Shown piece after piece: positions 6,010 through 13,747 of a DNA stretch of 22,441 bases. Numbering within the stretch: position 1 is the first letter of the stretch; every line of letters starts with the position of its first letter. Source of the stretch: Cellvibrionaceae bacterium. Its GTDB lineage: Bacteria > Pseudomonadota > Gammaproteobacteria > Pseudomonadales > Cellvibrionaceae. Location: contig JAOXRV010000599.1 of NCBI GenBank assembly GCA_025800435.1, positions 1 through 22,441 on the forward strand. The letters are read 5' to 3'. The position numbers and the translations under genes are program-made. The notes below the pieces were generated by a model. That model searched no databases. It worked only from the letters and a program-made list of their open reading frames with translations, and was not told the DNA's origin.

Positions 6010-7764
6010 ATGAAAACCGCGATTAAAAAAATTCTAATTATCGGCAGTTGCAGCCTTCTCGGTGCAACCACCGGCCTGCCGAACGCCATTGCTAAAACCC
6101 CCCATGGCGGCGAAGCCATTATCGACCTGGCCGGCCAATTCCACCCGGTGATTGGCCGCAAGGGCATGGTCTCCAGCCAGGAGGCCCAGGCCACCCAAGT
6201 GGGTGTGGATATTTTGCGCCAGGGCGGTAATGCGGTGGATGCCGCGGTGGCGGTGGGCTTTGCCCTGGCCGTCACCCTGCCCAAGGCGGGCAATATTGGC
6301 GGCGGCGGCTTTATGCTGGTACACCGGGCCGATCAACAGCAGACCCACGCTATTGATTACCGCGAAAAAGCACCGGCCGCAGCCCATCGAGATGTCTATT
6401 TAAATGCGGATGGCGAAGTCGATAAACAGCGTATTCGCAACAGTTTTCAAAGTGCCGGGGTACCCGGCACCGTCGCCGGCTTATTGCTGGCGCTAAAACA
6501 ACACGGCAGCATGAGCCCCGCCCAAGTCATCGCCCCGGCGATTAAACTGGCCGAGCAGGGTTTTGTACTCTCGGAGCCGCTGGCTCTGGAGCTGCAGCAG
6601 CGCCACCCCCAGCTGAGCCGCTCGGCCGCAGGCAAGGCCATTTTTTACAAACCCGACGGCAGCTTTTACAACGCCGGCGAACGCCTAGTGCAAACCGACC
6701 TGGCCAACACCCTTAAAAAAATCGCCGCCACTAATGGGCGCTCGTTTTACCATGGCGAAACCGCCCGACTGATTGTAAAAGACTCAGCCAAACAGGGCGG
6801 CCTAATTAAGAAGCAAGATCTGGCCGACTACCAACCGGCGCTGCGCAAAGTGGCTCGGGGCGAGTACCGTGGCTACCAAATTGCCACCATGCCACCGCCC
6901 AGTGCCAGTGGTATTCATATTATTCAAATGCTGAATATTCTGGAGCAGAGCCAGCTGCAAAAGCCACCCCATAACAGTGCCGCCCACTTGCATCTACTCA
7001 GCAGCGTAATGCAATACGCCTTTGCCGACCGCAGCAAGCACCTGGGCGACCCAGACTTTTATAAGGTGCCCGTAGCGCTGATTACCAGCAAGGACTACGC
7101 CAAACAGCTGGCCGCCAAGATTGACCCCAAACGCGCTAAACGCGCCGATGAAATTGCCCCGGTCGATATTAAAAGCTACCGCGAAAGCCCCGACACCACC
7201 CACTATTCGGTGATTGATAAATGGGGCAATGTGGTGTCTAACACCTATACCCTTAACTTTAGCTACGGCTCGGGTATTGTGGTGGCGGGTACTGGCTTTA
7301 TCCTCAATAATGAAATGGACGATTTTTCGGCCAAGGCCGGCGCCCCCAATGCCTTTGGTCTAAGCGGCAGCGATGCCAACGCCATCGCTCCGGGCAAGCG
7401 CCCCTTAAGCTCAATGGCGCCGACTATTATATTTAAAGATAACAAGCCATTCCTGGTGACCGGCAGCCCCGGCGGCAGTAAAATTGGCAACGCCGTGTTG
7501 CAGCTGATCAGCAATGTGATCGATTATGATATGAATATCGCCCAGGCGTCTTCGGTGCCCCGTATCCACCACCAGTGGCGGCCGGATGTGCTCAACCATG
7601 AGGATGGTATCAGCGCCGATACCATCAGTATTCTGCAGCAGCTAGGCTATACCACCAAACCCAGCAAGGGCCTTGGCAGCACCCAATCTATTATGCTCAA
7701 AGCGGGGATTGTCTACGGCGCCTCTGACCCCAGGCGACCCGGGGCGGCAACCATCGCCGAGTGA
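6010..7764 (+). CDS. ggt: Gamma-glutamyltransferase, canonical pocket (GGT 2)
   Basis: This 584-residue secreted threonine peptidase hydrolyses or transfers the gamma-glutamyl group of glutathione and related compounds in the periplasm. It has an N-terminal signal segment (about 1-28), GNIGGGGFM, and DYREKAP giving Arg118. Autocleavage should fall before Thr396 in DTTHYS. The pocket matches classical GGT: Asn416 in YTLN, Glu434 and Asp437 in NNEMDDF, Ser467-Ser468 in RPLSSMAPT, and the glycines in TGSPGG. The C-terminal GSTQSI and YGASDPRRPGAA are typical. Compared with GGT 1 upstream it keeps every substrate contact, so the two are likely old duplicates that have split roles. The SD is weak (AAGAG, about 6003-6007). 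Its last 52 bp overlap the end of the convergent binding-protein gene. Confidence 0.95.
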   Translation: MKTAIKKILIIGSCSLLGATTGLPNAIAKTPHGGEAIIDLAGQFHPVIGRKGMVSSQEAQATQVGVDILRQGGNAVDAAVAVGFALAVTLPKAGNIGGGGFMLVHRADQQQTHAIDYREKAPAAAHRDVYLNADGEVDKQRIRNSFQSAGVPGTVAGLLLALKQHGSMSPAQVIAPAIKLAEQGFVLSEPLALELQQRHPQLSRSAAGKAIFYKPDGSFYNAGERLVQTDLANTLKKIAATNGRSFYHGETARLIVKDSAKQGGLIKKQDLADYQPALRKVARGEYRGYQIATMPPPSASGIHIIQMLNILEQSQLQKPPHNSAAHLHLLSSVMQYAFADRSKHLGDPDFYKVPVALITSKDYAKQLAAKIDPKRAKRADEIAPVDIKSYRESPDTTHYSVIDKWGNVVSNTYTLNFSYGSGIVVAGTGFILNNEMDDFSAKAGAPNAFGLSGSDANAIAPGKRPLSSMAPTIIFKDNKPFLVTGSPGGSKIGNAVLQLISNVIDYDMNIAQASSVPRIHHQWRPDVLNHEDGISADTISILQQLGYTTKPSKGLGSTQSIMLKAGIVYGASDPRRPGAATIAE

Positions 7765-8564
7765 AAATGGGATAGAAACCTGTCGTGATCCGGCAGGTTC
7801 ATACGCTCACCCATAATCTCACCCAGCACACCTTCGCGCTCCATCTCGTTAAAGCTGGCGCGAAGGCTTTGGGCCAGTTTTGGGTCGGTGGCTTTACTGG
7901 CCGCCAGGTACAGACCCTTGGATATACCCTGAAGTTTAATCACCGGCTCAAATTGCTTGCAGTCTTGTTTTTCCTGCTGGCACAGGCGAATCAAACCCGA
8001 TGAGCTGGAGGCAAATAAACTGATGCGTTTGCGCAGCAGTTTATTCATATTTTGGCGGCTGGTGTACACCCCCTCTAAGCTGCTAACTCCCATGCGCTGC
8101 AAAAAAATATGGTGGGCGTGGTAGGTCACCACCCCAACTTTATAGCGATTGACATCGCTAAAGTCATTTACCTTAATATCTTTGCGCTCGGCCAATTTAA
8201 ACAGGTAATAGTGCACCGGCGTCAGCTGGCCAAGCCAGTGGAACTTAGCCTCCCGCTCCTCGGTTCTAGCCAGGGGGTAAATCAGAATATTGGGTTCTAA
8301 CTCGGCGCGCCGATAGCCGCGCTTCCAGGGGGCGAAAAAAAGATCGTAGTCTATTCCCGCCCTGGCCATCAAGCCCTGCACCACCTCGGTGGCCTGGCCA
8401 TCGCCAAGGTTATCGCTGCTGCGATAACTGAGGGGGGTGCGCTCGGTAATAATTTCCAAGCGCAGTGGCGCTGCCACGGCATTGGCCACCGCCAAACAAA
8501 AAACAGCGCATAACAGTCTTTGGCTAAAACCTGTTGGGTTTACTTTGTTTGGGTTTAATCTCAT
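7713..8564 (-). CDS. Periplasmic solute-binding protein (SBP_bac_3-like)
   Basis: This roughly 283-residue protein has a long basic N-terminus and a signal peptide ending near ANAVAA (27-32). A type 2 periplasmic-binding fold follows, with a typical first strand (LRLEIITERTPLSY), APWKRGYRRAE, and a C-terminal helix FNEMEREGVLGEIMGERM. It resembles family-3 amino-acid-type binding proteins, but no permease or ATPase genes are next to it. It sits four bases after the hybrid kinase stop codon and is probably translated by coupling. A ligand-binding partner for the kinase is more likely than a transporter subunit, as TorT is to TorS. I chose the ATG at 8564; an in-frame TTG at 8585 would overlap the kinase gene. 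The 3' end overlaps GGT 2 by 52 bp. Confidence 0.85.
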   Translation of the reverse strand: MRLNPNKVNPTGFSQRLLCAVFCLAVANAVAAPLRLEIITERTPLSYRSSDNLGDGQATEVVQGLMARAGIDYDLFFAPWKRGYRRAELEPNILIYPLARTEEREAKFHWLGQLTPVHYYLFKLAERKDIKVNDFSDVNRYKVGVVTYHAHHIFLQRMGVSSLEGVYTSRQNMNKLLRKRISLFASSSSGLIRLCQQEKQDCKQFEPVIKLQGISKGLYLAASKATDPKLAQSLRASFNEMEREGVLGEIMGERMNLPDHDRFLSHFHSAMVAAPGRLGSEAP

Positions 8565-8568
8565 CGGT

Positions 8569-10791
8569 TTATTGCTTTGGCTCAAATTTACTGATCGCCA
8601 GCTGGGTCATGCGCATAGTGCTCAGCCAGCGCTGGTAGCAGCTCGCCGTTAACACGTTATCGGGCTCGTTAAAGTTAGTAAACAGCTCTAACATAGCGCG
8701 CAAACCAAAATTAGCTGCCAAGCCCTTTAGCTTGTGTAACTGCTCATAGCTGAGCGGCTGGCCCACCGCCACCCCCGCATCGGCAGCGATATTTTTAGCC
8801 AGTTCATCGAGGGCCTTATCGTAAAGCTGGGAGGCGGGCTCAATGCCCAAATTGCTAAAGTGTTCTGACACGACAGTGTAATCTAAGGTGTCACACTGGC
8901 GCGCCAGCACCGACTGCAGCTGAGTCATTAACTGGGGGTAGTCTAAAGGTTTTTCCACCACCGCGTCCATACCGGCCTGGTAGCAGCGTTGCTTAACCGC
9001 CTCGTCGCTGTGGGCAGTAACCCCGTAAATCAAGCCCAAATAATGTTGCTGGCGCAGTTGCCGGGTTGCCTCAATCCCATCCAGCACCGGCATATTAACA
9101 TCCATCAGCACCACCTCGGGCTGCTGTTCGGCCACCATTGCCACGGCCTCGCGGCCGTTTTCTGCCTGCAGAAAATGGTGCGGGCTCTGGGCGAAGTACC
9201 AGTTTGCCAATTTAAGATTAATCGCCACATCATCGGCCAATAACACACTGACGCTGGCCTGCCCGGCTGCGGCCTCAGTGTGTTTGGGCCTTGGTGCCTT
9301 GGCAGCCTGCAGCGGAATATCAAACCAAAACTCCGAACCCTCGCCCTCGACCGAGTGAAAATCGATATTACCGCCCATCTTATCGACAATGGTTTTGCAA
9401 ATAGCCAAGCCCATACCGGCGCCACCGTACATGGCGTGAATTTTTTTATCGGCTTGTTTATAAGGGGTAAAAATAGATTGCTGGGCGGCTTTGGCAATGC
9501 CAACGCCGGTGTCACTGATTTTAAAGTGCAGCTGCTTTTGGTCTTGCCCAGGCAGATCGTTAATGACGCTGACTTCTAAATGAATTTCACCGGCACGGGT
9601 AAATTTAATCGCGTTATTGAGCAGGTTGAGTATTACTTGACGCAGCCGATCCGGGTCGGTGTTAATATACTGCGGCACCGCTGCGGCTACATGGTAACTG
9701 AGTTTGCTGCCGCTTTTTTTGGCCGCGGGGTTTAATAGAAACATCAGCGATGCCAGCAGCTTATCCAACTCGACCACCTTGTTGATCAGCTCTAAGCGGC
9801 CCTGCTCATTACGGGTGTATTCCAGTGCATTGTTCATCAACCCCAGTAGCGATTCGCAAGCTTCGTTAATGGTGTCCACATACTGGGCCTGGGCCTGGGG
9901 CAGACCACTATCGGCCAGCAGCCGCAGCAAACCCAGAATGCCGTTCATCGGGGTTCTGATTTCGTGGCTCATCACCGCCAGAAAATCGGATTTTGCCTGG
10001 CTCGCGGCCAGCGCCGCTTGCTGCTCGGTTTTTAACTCGGCGGTGCGCTCGGCGACTTGGGTTTCAAGGGTTTTATTGGCTTCAATAATTTGCCGATGCT
10101 GGGCTTTAATGGTTTGCAGCTGGCGGTTAAACGCCTTCAACAACATACCAATTTCATCGTCCAGATTAGCCGCCGGAATATCCACCTCATCAATTGACTC
10201 GGCCCGGCTGACCTGGGCACTGGCGCTCAAGATAGATTTGGTTAGACCATAGTAAAACACCAGCATAATACACACCGCCAACACAATATTGCGGACAATG
10301 CCAAACACAAAGGTCAACAGCGAGCGCTGGATAAATTCTTCGGCCCGGCTGGCCGGGTCAACTTGAATATTTAAAGTGCCAACCTGAATGGTATTTTGCT
10401 GTTTAAGGTTGGTGCTAATGGTTTGTAACTCGCCGAGCAAATAGCGGCCCAGGGGCGATACCGGCTCCGCCGGCTTGCTGGCGGTGGCGAGGATATCGCC
10501 GTAATTATCTAAAATTGTCGCCTGAATAATAAAGCGGTTATTGAGCAGCCCGGCCACAATTTCAGCGGAGGTGGCATCGTCCAGGTTATAGGCGGCAAAC
10601 TGGGCAGATTTAATCGCCGTGGCCAGGGTTTTTTGCACCTCGTGGCTGTGCATATTGCGCTGGGCAAAATAATCGGCCAGCAGTTGGCCACCGGTTAATA
10701 GCAGGCCGATAACAAAAGCGACCAAGACGATATTGCGGGTTTGTTTGTAGGCTAGGCGCCGGCGCAGCGGCAGCTTATTGGAGGCGGGCAC
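8569..10791 (-). CDS. Tripartite hybrid sensor histidine kinase (TorS-like)
   Basis: This 740-residue inner-membrane kinase has TM1 (about 20-40), a periplasmic sensor of roughly 120 residues, TM2 (about 160-183), a HAMP-like linker and coiled coil (184-265), and an HisKA domain with phospho-acceptor His276 in VMSHEIRTPMNG. The HATPase domain follows, with N box LLNNAIKFT, G1 DTGVGI and G2 GGAGMGLAICK. A receiver domain (about 513-628) has Asp564 in VLMDVNMP and Lys614. The C-terminal Hpt domain carries His686 in EQLHKLKGLAANFG. Phosphate should pass His276 to Asp564 to His686 and then to the OmpR-type regulator encoded two bases upstream. The start is GTG at 10791, just after the regulator's stop. 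This domain order is that of TorS/ArcB-type phosphorelays. The signal is unknown; the binding protein that follows may present it. Confidence 0.93.
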   Translation of the reverse strand: MPASNKLPLRRRLAYKQTRNIVLVAFVIGLLLTGGQLLADYFAQRNMHSHEVQKTLATAIKSAQFAAYNLDDATSAEIVAGLLNNRFIIQATILDNYGDILATASKPAEPVSPLGRYLLGELQTISTNLKQQNTIQVGTLNIQVDPASRAEEFIQRSLLTFVFGIVRNIVLAVCIMLVFYYGLTKSILSASAQVSRAESIDEVDIPAANLDDEIGMLLKAFNRQLQTIKAQHRQIIEANKTLETQVAERTAELKTEQQAALAASQAKSDFLAVMSHEIRTPMNGILGLLRLLADSGLPQAQAQYVDTINEACESLLGLMNNALEYTRNEQGRLELINKVVELDKLLASLMFLLNPAAKKSGSKLSYHVAAAVPQYINTDPDRLRQVILNLLNNAIKFTRAGEIHLEVSVINDLPGQDQKQLHFKISDTGVGIAKAAQQSIFTPYKQADKKIHAMYGGAGMGLAICKTIVDKMGGNIDFHSVEGEGSEFWFDIPLQAAKAPRPKHTEAAAGQASVSVLLADDVAINLKLANWYFAQSPHHFLQAENGREAVAMVAEQQPEVVLMDVNMPVLDGIEATRQLRQQHYLGLIYGVTAHSDEAVKQRCYQAGMDAVVEKPLDYPQLMTQLQSVLARQCDTLDYTVVSEHFSNLGIEPASQLYDKALDELAKNIAADAGVAVGQPLSYEQLHKLKGLAANFGLRAMLELFTNFNEPDNVLTASCYQRWLSTMRMTQLAISKFEPKQ

Positions 10792-10793
10792 GG

Positions 10794-11528
10794 TTAATCG
10801 CAGCTTGTCAGCGGCGCAATAAACACATAGCCGGCGCCGTGCACGGTTTTAATAAACTTGGGGGCGGCCTGCTCATCGCCGAGCTTCTTGCGCAGCCGTG
10901 CCACCATCACATCGATGGTGCGGTCGGTTGGGTACCAGTCCCGGCGCTGGATTTTATTCATCAGTTGATCGCGGCTGAGCACCAGCCCCGGATGGGCCAG
11001 TAGCGCCCCCAGCAGTTTATGCTCGCCCTCGGTCAGGTTGGTCTCCTCGCCACCGCTGTGTACCAGCAGCCGCCGGCCGGGGAAAAACGACCAGCAATCA
11101 AAATCGATCTGCTCGGCCAGCTGGGTAACGCTATTAAGGCTCTCTTGGTGTAAGCGCTGATTGAGGTTTTTAACCCTGACCATCAATTCGCGGATATTAT
11201 AGGGTTTGGTCACATAATCGTCGGCGCCCAGCTCTAAGCCGACAATGCGGTCGATATCGTCGCTGCGCTGGGTAACCAGAATAATGCCCATATTGGAGCG
11301 ACTGCGAATCTCCCGGGTCAGGGCCAGGCCATCGCCGTCGGGCAGGGTAATGTCGAGCAATACTATATCGATCGCCTTTTGCGCCAACTGCTCGCGCGCC
11401 TGGCTGCAGTTGTGAGCCTTGTAAACCTCATAGGGCTGCTGGCTAAAATAGCTGTAGAGCAGCTCCATACTGGCCAGCTCATCCTCTACGATAAGCACCG
11501 TTGCCACTTTATTGGGTGTTGTTTTCAT
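10794..11528 (-). CDS. OmpR/PhoB-family response regulator
   Basis: This DNA-binding regulator of about 244 residues has a receiver domain (VLIVEDE near the start, phospho-acceptor Asp in VLLDITLP, and GADDYVTKPYN with the conserved Lys-Pro). A winged-helix output domain follows (LTEGEHKLLGALLAHPG, DRTIDVMVARLRKKLGD, KTVHGAGYVF). It is the first gene of the three-gene leftward operon and the expected final acceptor of the kinase's Hpt phosphate. I place the start at the ATG at 11528. An in-frame TTG at 11567 would add thirteen residues, but would put the start at the predicted promoter. No good SD is visible before 11528. Confidence 0.93.
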   Translation of the reverse strand: MKTTPNKVATVLIVEDELASMELLYSYFSQQPYEVYKAHNCSQAREQLAQKAIDIVLLDITLPDGDGLALTREIRSRSNMGIILVTQRSDDIDRIVGLELGADDYVTKPYNIRELMVRVKNLNQRLHQESLNSVTQLAEQIDFDCWSFFPGRRLLVHSGGEETNLTEGEHKLLGALLAHPGLVLSRDQLMNKIQRRDWYPTDRTIDVMVARLRKKLGDEQAAPKFIKTVHGAGYVFIAPLTSCD

Positions 11529-11539
11529 TTCGCATTCTG

Positions 11540-11555
11540 CACTGCTTAGGCAGTG
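11540..11555 (-). promoter_or_regulatory. Hairpin at the 5' end of the regulator mRNA
   Basis: CACTGC (11540-11545) and GCAGTG (11550-11555) are a perfect six-base inverted repeat around four bases. They lie just downstream of the predicted -10 box and 12 bases before the ATG at 11528. It could be an autoregulatory operator or a 5' stabilising hairpin. Confidence 0.4.
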
Positions 11556-11557
11556 TT

Positions 11558-11586
11558 GATATACCAAATGCGCCCCGGCCGGGCAA
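11558..11586 (-). promoter_or_regulatory. Promoter of the regulator-kinase-binding protein operon
   Basis: Read on the - strand, TTGCCC (11586-11581), a 17-nt spacer and TATATC (11563-11558) form a sigma70-like pair. Transcription would start near 11551, about 23 bases before the regulator's ATG. Each box matches consensus at four of six positions. Confidence 0.5.
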
Positions 11587-11696
11587 GCTTTTTAAGCCTA
11601 AACGAAATAAATCAAAGAAAATTGCCCGCAGGCCAAGGGTAGCTCTGGCTAACTCGCTGACGCTCAGCCGGTAATGATCGCCCCGCAGCGGTCGTT

Positions 11697-11728
11697 TTTG
11701 GTGCGTAGCGCCGATTTGGCGCACCAAA
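11697..11728. repeat. Nested hairpin beside the bidirectional terminator
   Basis: TTTGGTGCG (11697-11705) pairs perfectly with CGCACCAAA (11720-11728). An alternative inner stem, GCGCC (11708-11712) with GGCGC (11718-11722), competes for three of the same bases. No T tract follows. The element sits next to the terminator at 11731. Its role is unknown. Confidence 0.5.
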
Positions 11729-11730
11729 GC

Positions 11731-11762
11731 AAAAAGCCCCGCGCTGGGGCGCGAGGCTTTTT
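11731..11762 (-). terminator. Bidirectional Rho-independent terminator
   Basis: A nine-pair stem (GCCCCGCGC with GCGCGAGGC, one G-T pair) is flanked by AAAAA on the left and TTTTT on the right. It should stop the leftward Ig-like gene, which ends at 11783, and would work in the other direction too. It insulates that gene from the regulator operon. Confidence 0.9.
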
Positions 11763-11782
11763 AGTAGACGCTTGCCTGTGTT

Positions 11783-12775
11783 TTATTTGCGCAACTCCCG
11801 ACGCACCAGCCACCCCAGACCCAGCATCATCGCCAGCATTAACAGCGGGCTGTCGACCGGTACAGCCTGACTGGCGGCACCAGCATTGGCACCACCGGAA
11901 CCAGAGCTAGAACCCGCACCGGAGCTTGAACTTGCGCCTGAGCTGGAACCGCCACCAGAACTGGAGCTACCTCCTGAGCTGGAACCGCCACCAGAGCTGG
12001 CACCTACCAGTACCCCAGCGGTGGAAGGCAGCACACTGCTCGGATCCATTTCTGCATTATTGCCCGCAGCATCTTGCATGGTGCCAGAATTCAAATCGAT
12101 ACTGCCCAACTGGATACCATCAGTATCTTCATCTCCGGCTTTTACCACATAGCGGAACAACAGGGCCGAGCTGCCACTGCCGGACACATACTCCGCCTTC
12201 TCACTGGCCGAGCCAATGGTCAAGGCGATATTTGGGGTACCTGTTACCACGACATTTTCATGATAATTAACCGTAAATTCTAAATTTTGCCCTTCGTTAT
12301 AGGTGTTGTCGGCAGGCACAGTTACACTGGTAATTTCCGGGTCTTTATTGGTATCAACCAATACGCCCGATGTATCAAGAGCGGGTTTGACCGTGCTGGA
12401 TTCCCCACCGTCGGAAACATTGACGATATCGCCGAAGGCTGCGGTAATTTCAGCGCCCAGGACAATACCATTGGAGTCGACGACATCCTCCGGTAGGGCA
12501 TAGCTAAAGGTGATATTGGCAGTGCCAGTGCCTGCGCTGTAGAAAGCTTGAACGGCATTAGCGGGATTATCCGTACCAATAATCAGTGCGATATAGGGGG
12601 AGTTACTGACATTCACCGCCTCGTCGTAAGTAACCACAATGTCGATAGTTTCGCCGACACCATAGGTTTTTTCGGCAATATTTATTGCCGTAGGCGTGGC
12701 CGCATACGCACTTGTAGCCACACCCATGGCTGCCACGATAGACCCAGTTAATTTACTAATTGATTTTTTATACAT
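11783..12775 (-). CDS. Secreted Ig-like protein with C-terminal anchor
   Basis: This 330-residue export-directed protein starts at the ATG at 12775, giving a clean signal peptide (1-25, ending SAYA). Two tandem beta-sandwich repeats follow (about 27-140 and 146-257). Both contain a bacterial Ig/SwmB-like pattern: a Glu-Asn-Val or Glu-Ala-Val turn, NIALTIGS or YIALIIGT, YVSGSG or FYSAGTG, and a closing GVLV. Next is a low-complexity Gly/Ser linker (about 259-298). The end has three parts: VPVDSP, a hydrophobic stretch (LLMLAMMLGLGWLV) and a basic tail (RRELRK). That layout is typical of protein-sorting tails such as PEP-CTERM or IPTL-CTERM, though the motif does not exactly match one I know. 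An upstream in-frame start at 12838 would bury the signal peptide. No catalytic domain is seen; an adhesive or surface role is a guess. Confidence 0.85.
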   Translation of the reverse strand: MYKKSISKLTGSIVAAMGVATSAYAATPTAINIAEKTYGVGETIDIVVTYDEAVNVSNSPYIALIIGTDNPANAVQAFYSAGTGTANITFSYALPEDVVDSNGIVLGAEITAAFGDIVNVSDGGESSTVKPALDTSGVLVDTNKDPEITSVTVPADNTYNEGQNLEFTVNYHENVVVTGTPNIALTIGSASEKAEYVSGSGSSALLFRYVVKAGDEDTDGIQLGSIDLNSGTMQDAAGNNAEMDPSSVLPSTAGVLVGASSGGGSSSGGSSSSGGGSSSGASSSSGAGSSSGSGGANAGAASQAVPVDSPLLMLAMMLGLGWLVRRELRK

Positions 12776-13071
12776 CCTTTTGTTACTCCGCGATCTCTGT
12801 TTAGAATGGAAAAATGCCAGCGTTTCGGTTCCATCCAACTTAGCTCGGCAAATGATCGTGGCTCAGCGTAGAAGAGTAGCAGGCCAAAGTCATTACCACT
12901 TTGTACCCAAACTGGCTACCAAAGCCCGCTAATAACAGCTAAGCTAACAGCAGGTTTTTGAACAATTTTTAGGTGGTGACTGACGCCAAATTAATTCAAG
13001 TTTTGGATTGATTCAGGTTCGCAAAGTAGAACCCGAGCAATTAAGACTAAATAACAATAAAAGGCCCCAAT
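12776..13071. other. Divergent intergenic region
   Basis: About 296 bases separate the leftward Ig-like gene from the rightward DsbA-superfamily gene, so promoters for both should lie here. The sequence becomes AT-rich towards 13071. I could not assign a convincing -35/-10 pair to either gene, and I see no RNA gene or small coding sequence. Confidence 0.4.
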
Positions 13072-13722
13072 ATGAGTAAAACTATCGACCTGTATTTCTC
13101 GTTTCGCAGCCCCTACTCCTACCTGTGTACACCCGGTGCACTAGAAATAAAAAAGAACTATGACGTAAATATCGAGCTGCGCCCGGTACTGCCTTTAGCG
13201 GTGCGCGAACCCAATTTTTTTAGCCCAGAGAACCTAAAACGCGGCGCCTATATCTTGCGCGACTGGCCACGCCGGGCCGAAATGTTAGGCTTGCCCCACG
13301 CCTGGCCCCAGCCCGACCCCATTGTGCAAGATATGGAAACCTTCCAGGCGGCCGAAGAACAACCCTATATTTTTCGCTTAACTTATCTCGGCATTGAAGC
13401 AAACCGCCGGGGCAAGGGTTTGGAATACGCGGCCGAAGTATCGCGTGTAATTTTTGGCGGCACGGTTAACTGGCACCAGGGGGAACACCTGGCCCAGGCC
13501 GCCGCCCGGGCCGGTTTGAATTTAGCCGAAATGGAAGCGGCGATAGCCGCCGATGAGCAAAGTTATACCCACGAAGTGGCGGCCAACCAACATAAACTGG
13601 AAAGCTCCGGCCACTGGGGGGTACCAACCTTTGTGTTGGATCAAGAGCCTTTTTTTGGCCAAGACCGTATCGACTCGATTTGCTGGGAGCTGGACAAACA
13701 AGAGCTTAAACGCGAAGCCTAA
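13072..13722 (+). CDS. DsbA-superfamily protein, HCCA isomerase/kappa-GST type
   Basis: This 216-residue thioredoxin-fold protein belongs to the 2-hydroxychromene-2-carboxylate isomerase and kappa-class glutathione transferase group. FSFRSPYSYL at 9-18 puts Ser13 where these enzymes hold glutathione's thiol; there is no CxxC redox motif, so it is not a disulfide oxidase. An all-alpha insertion follows (about 50-175), then the cis-Pro loop GVPTFV (183-188) and FFGQDRID. It has no signal peptide and is cytoplasmic. The SD AAAGG lies about eight bases before the ATG. It stands alone, convergent with the sortase gene 25 bases away. A glutathione-dependent role would fit the nearby GGT genes, but the physiological substrate is not evident. 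Confidence 0.9.
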   Translation: MSKTIDLYFSFRSPYSYLCTPGALEIKKNYDVNIELRPVLPLAVREPNFFSPENLKRGAYILRDWPRRAEMLGLPHAWPQPDPIVQDMETFQAAEEQPYIFRLTYLGIEANRRGKGLEYAAEVSRVIFGGTVNWHQGEHLAQAAARAGLNLAEMEAAIAADEQSYTHEVAANQHKLESSGHWGVPTFVLDQEPFFGQDRIDSICWELDKQELKREA

Positions 13723-13747
13723 GGCAGTCGTTTCACACCCCGACCAC

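Noticed and set aside
10794..11567. TTG start for the response regulator at 11567
   Set aside because: It would place the start upstream of the predicted transcription start and add residues not typical of the receiver domain.
11886..12152. Pro/Glu/Leu-rich open frame on the + strand
   Set aside because: It is the complement of the Gly/Ser linker of the Ig-like protein; the repetitive translation is an artefact of SSSG codons.
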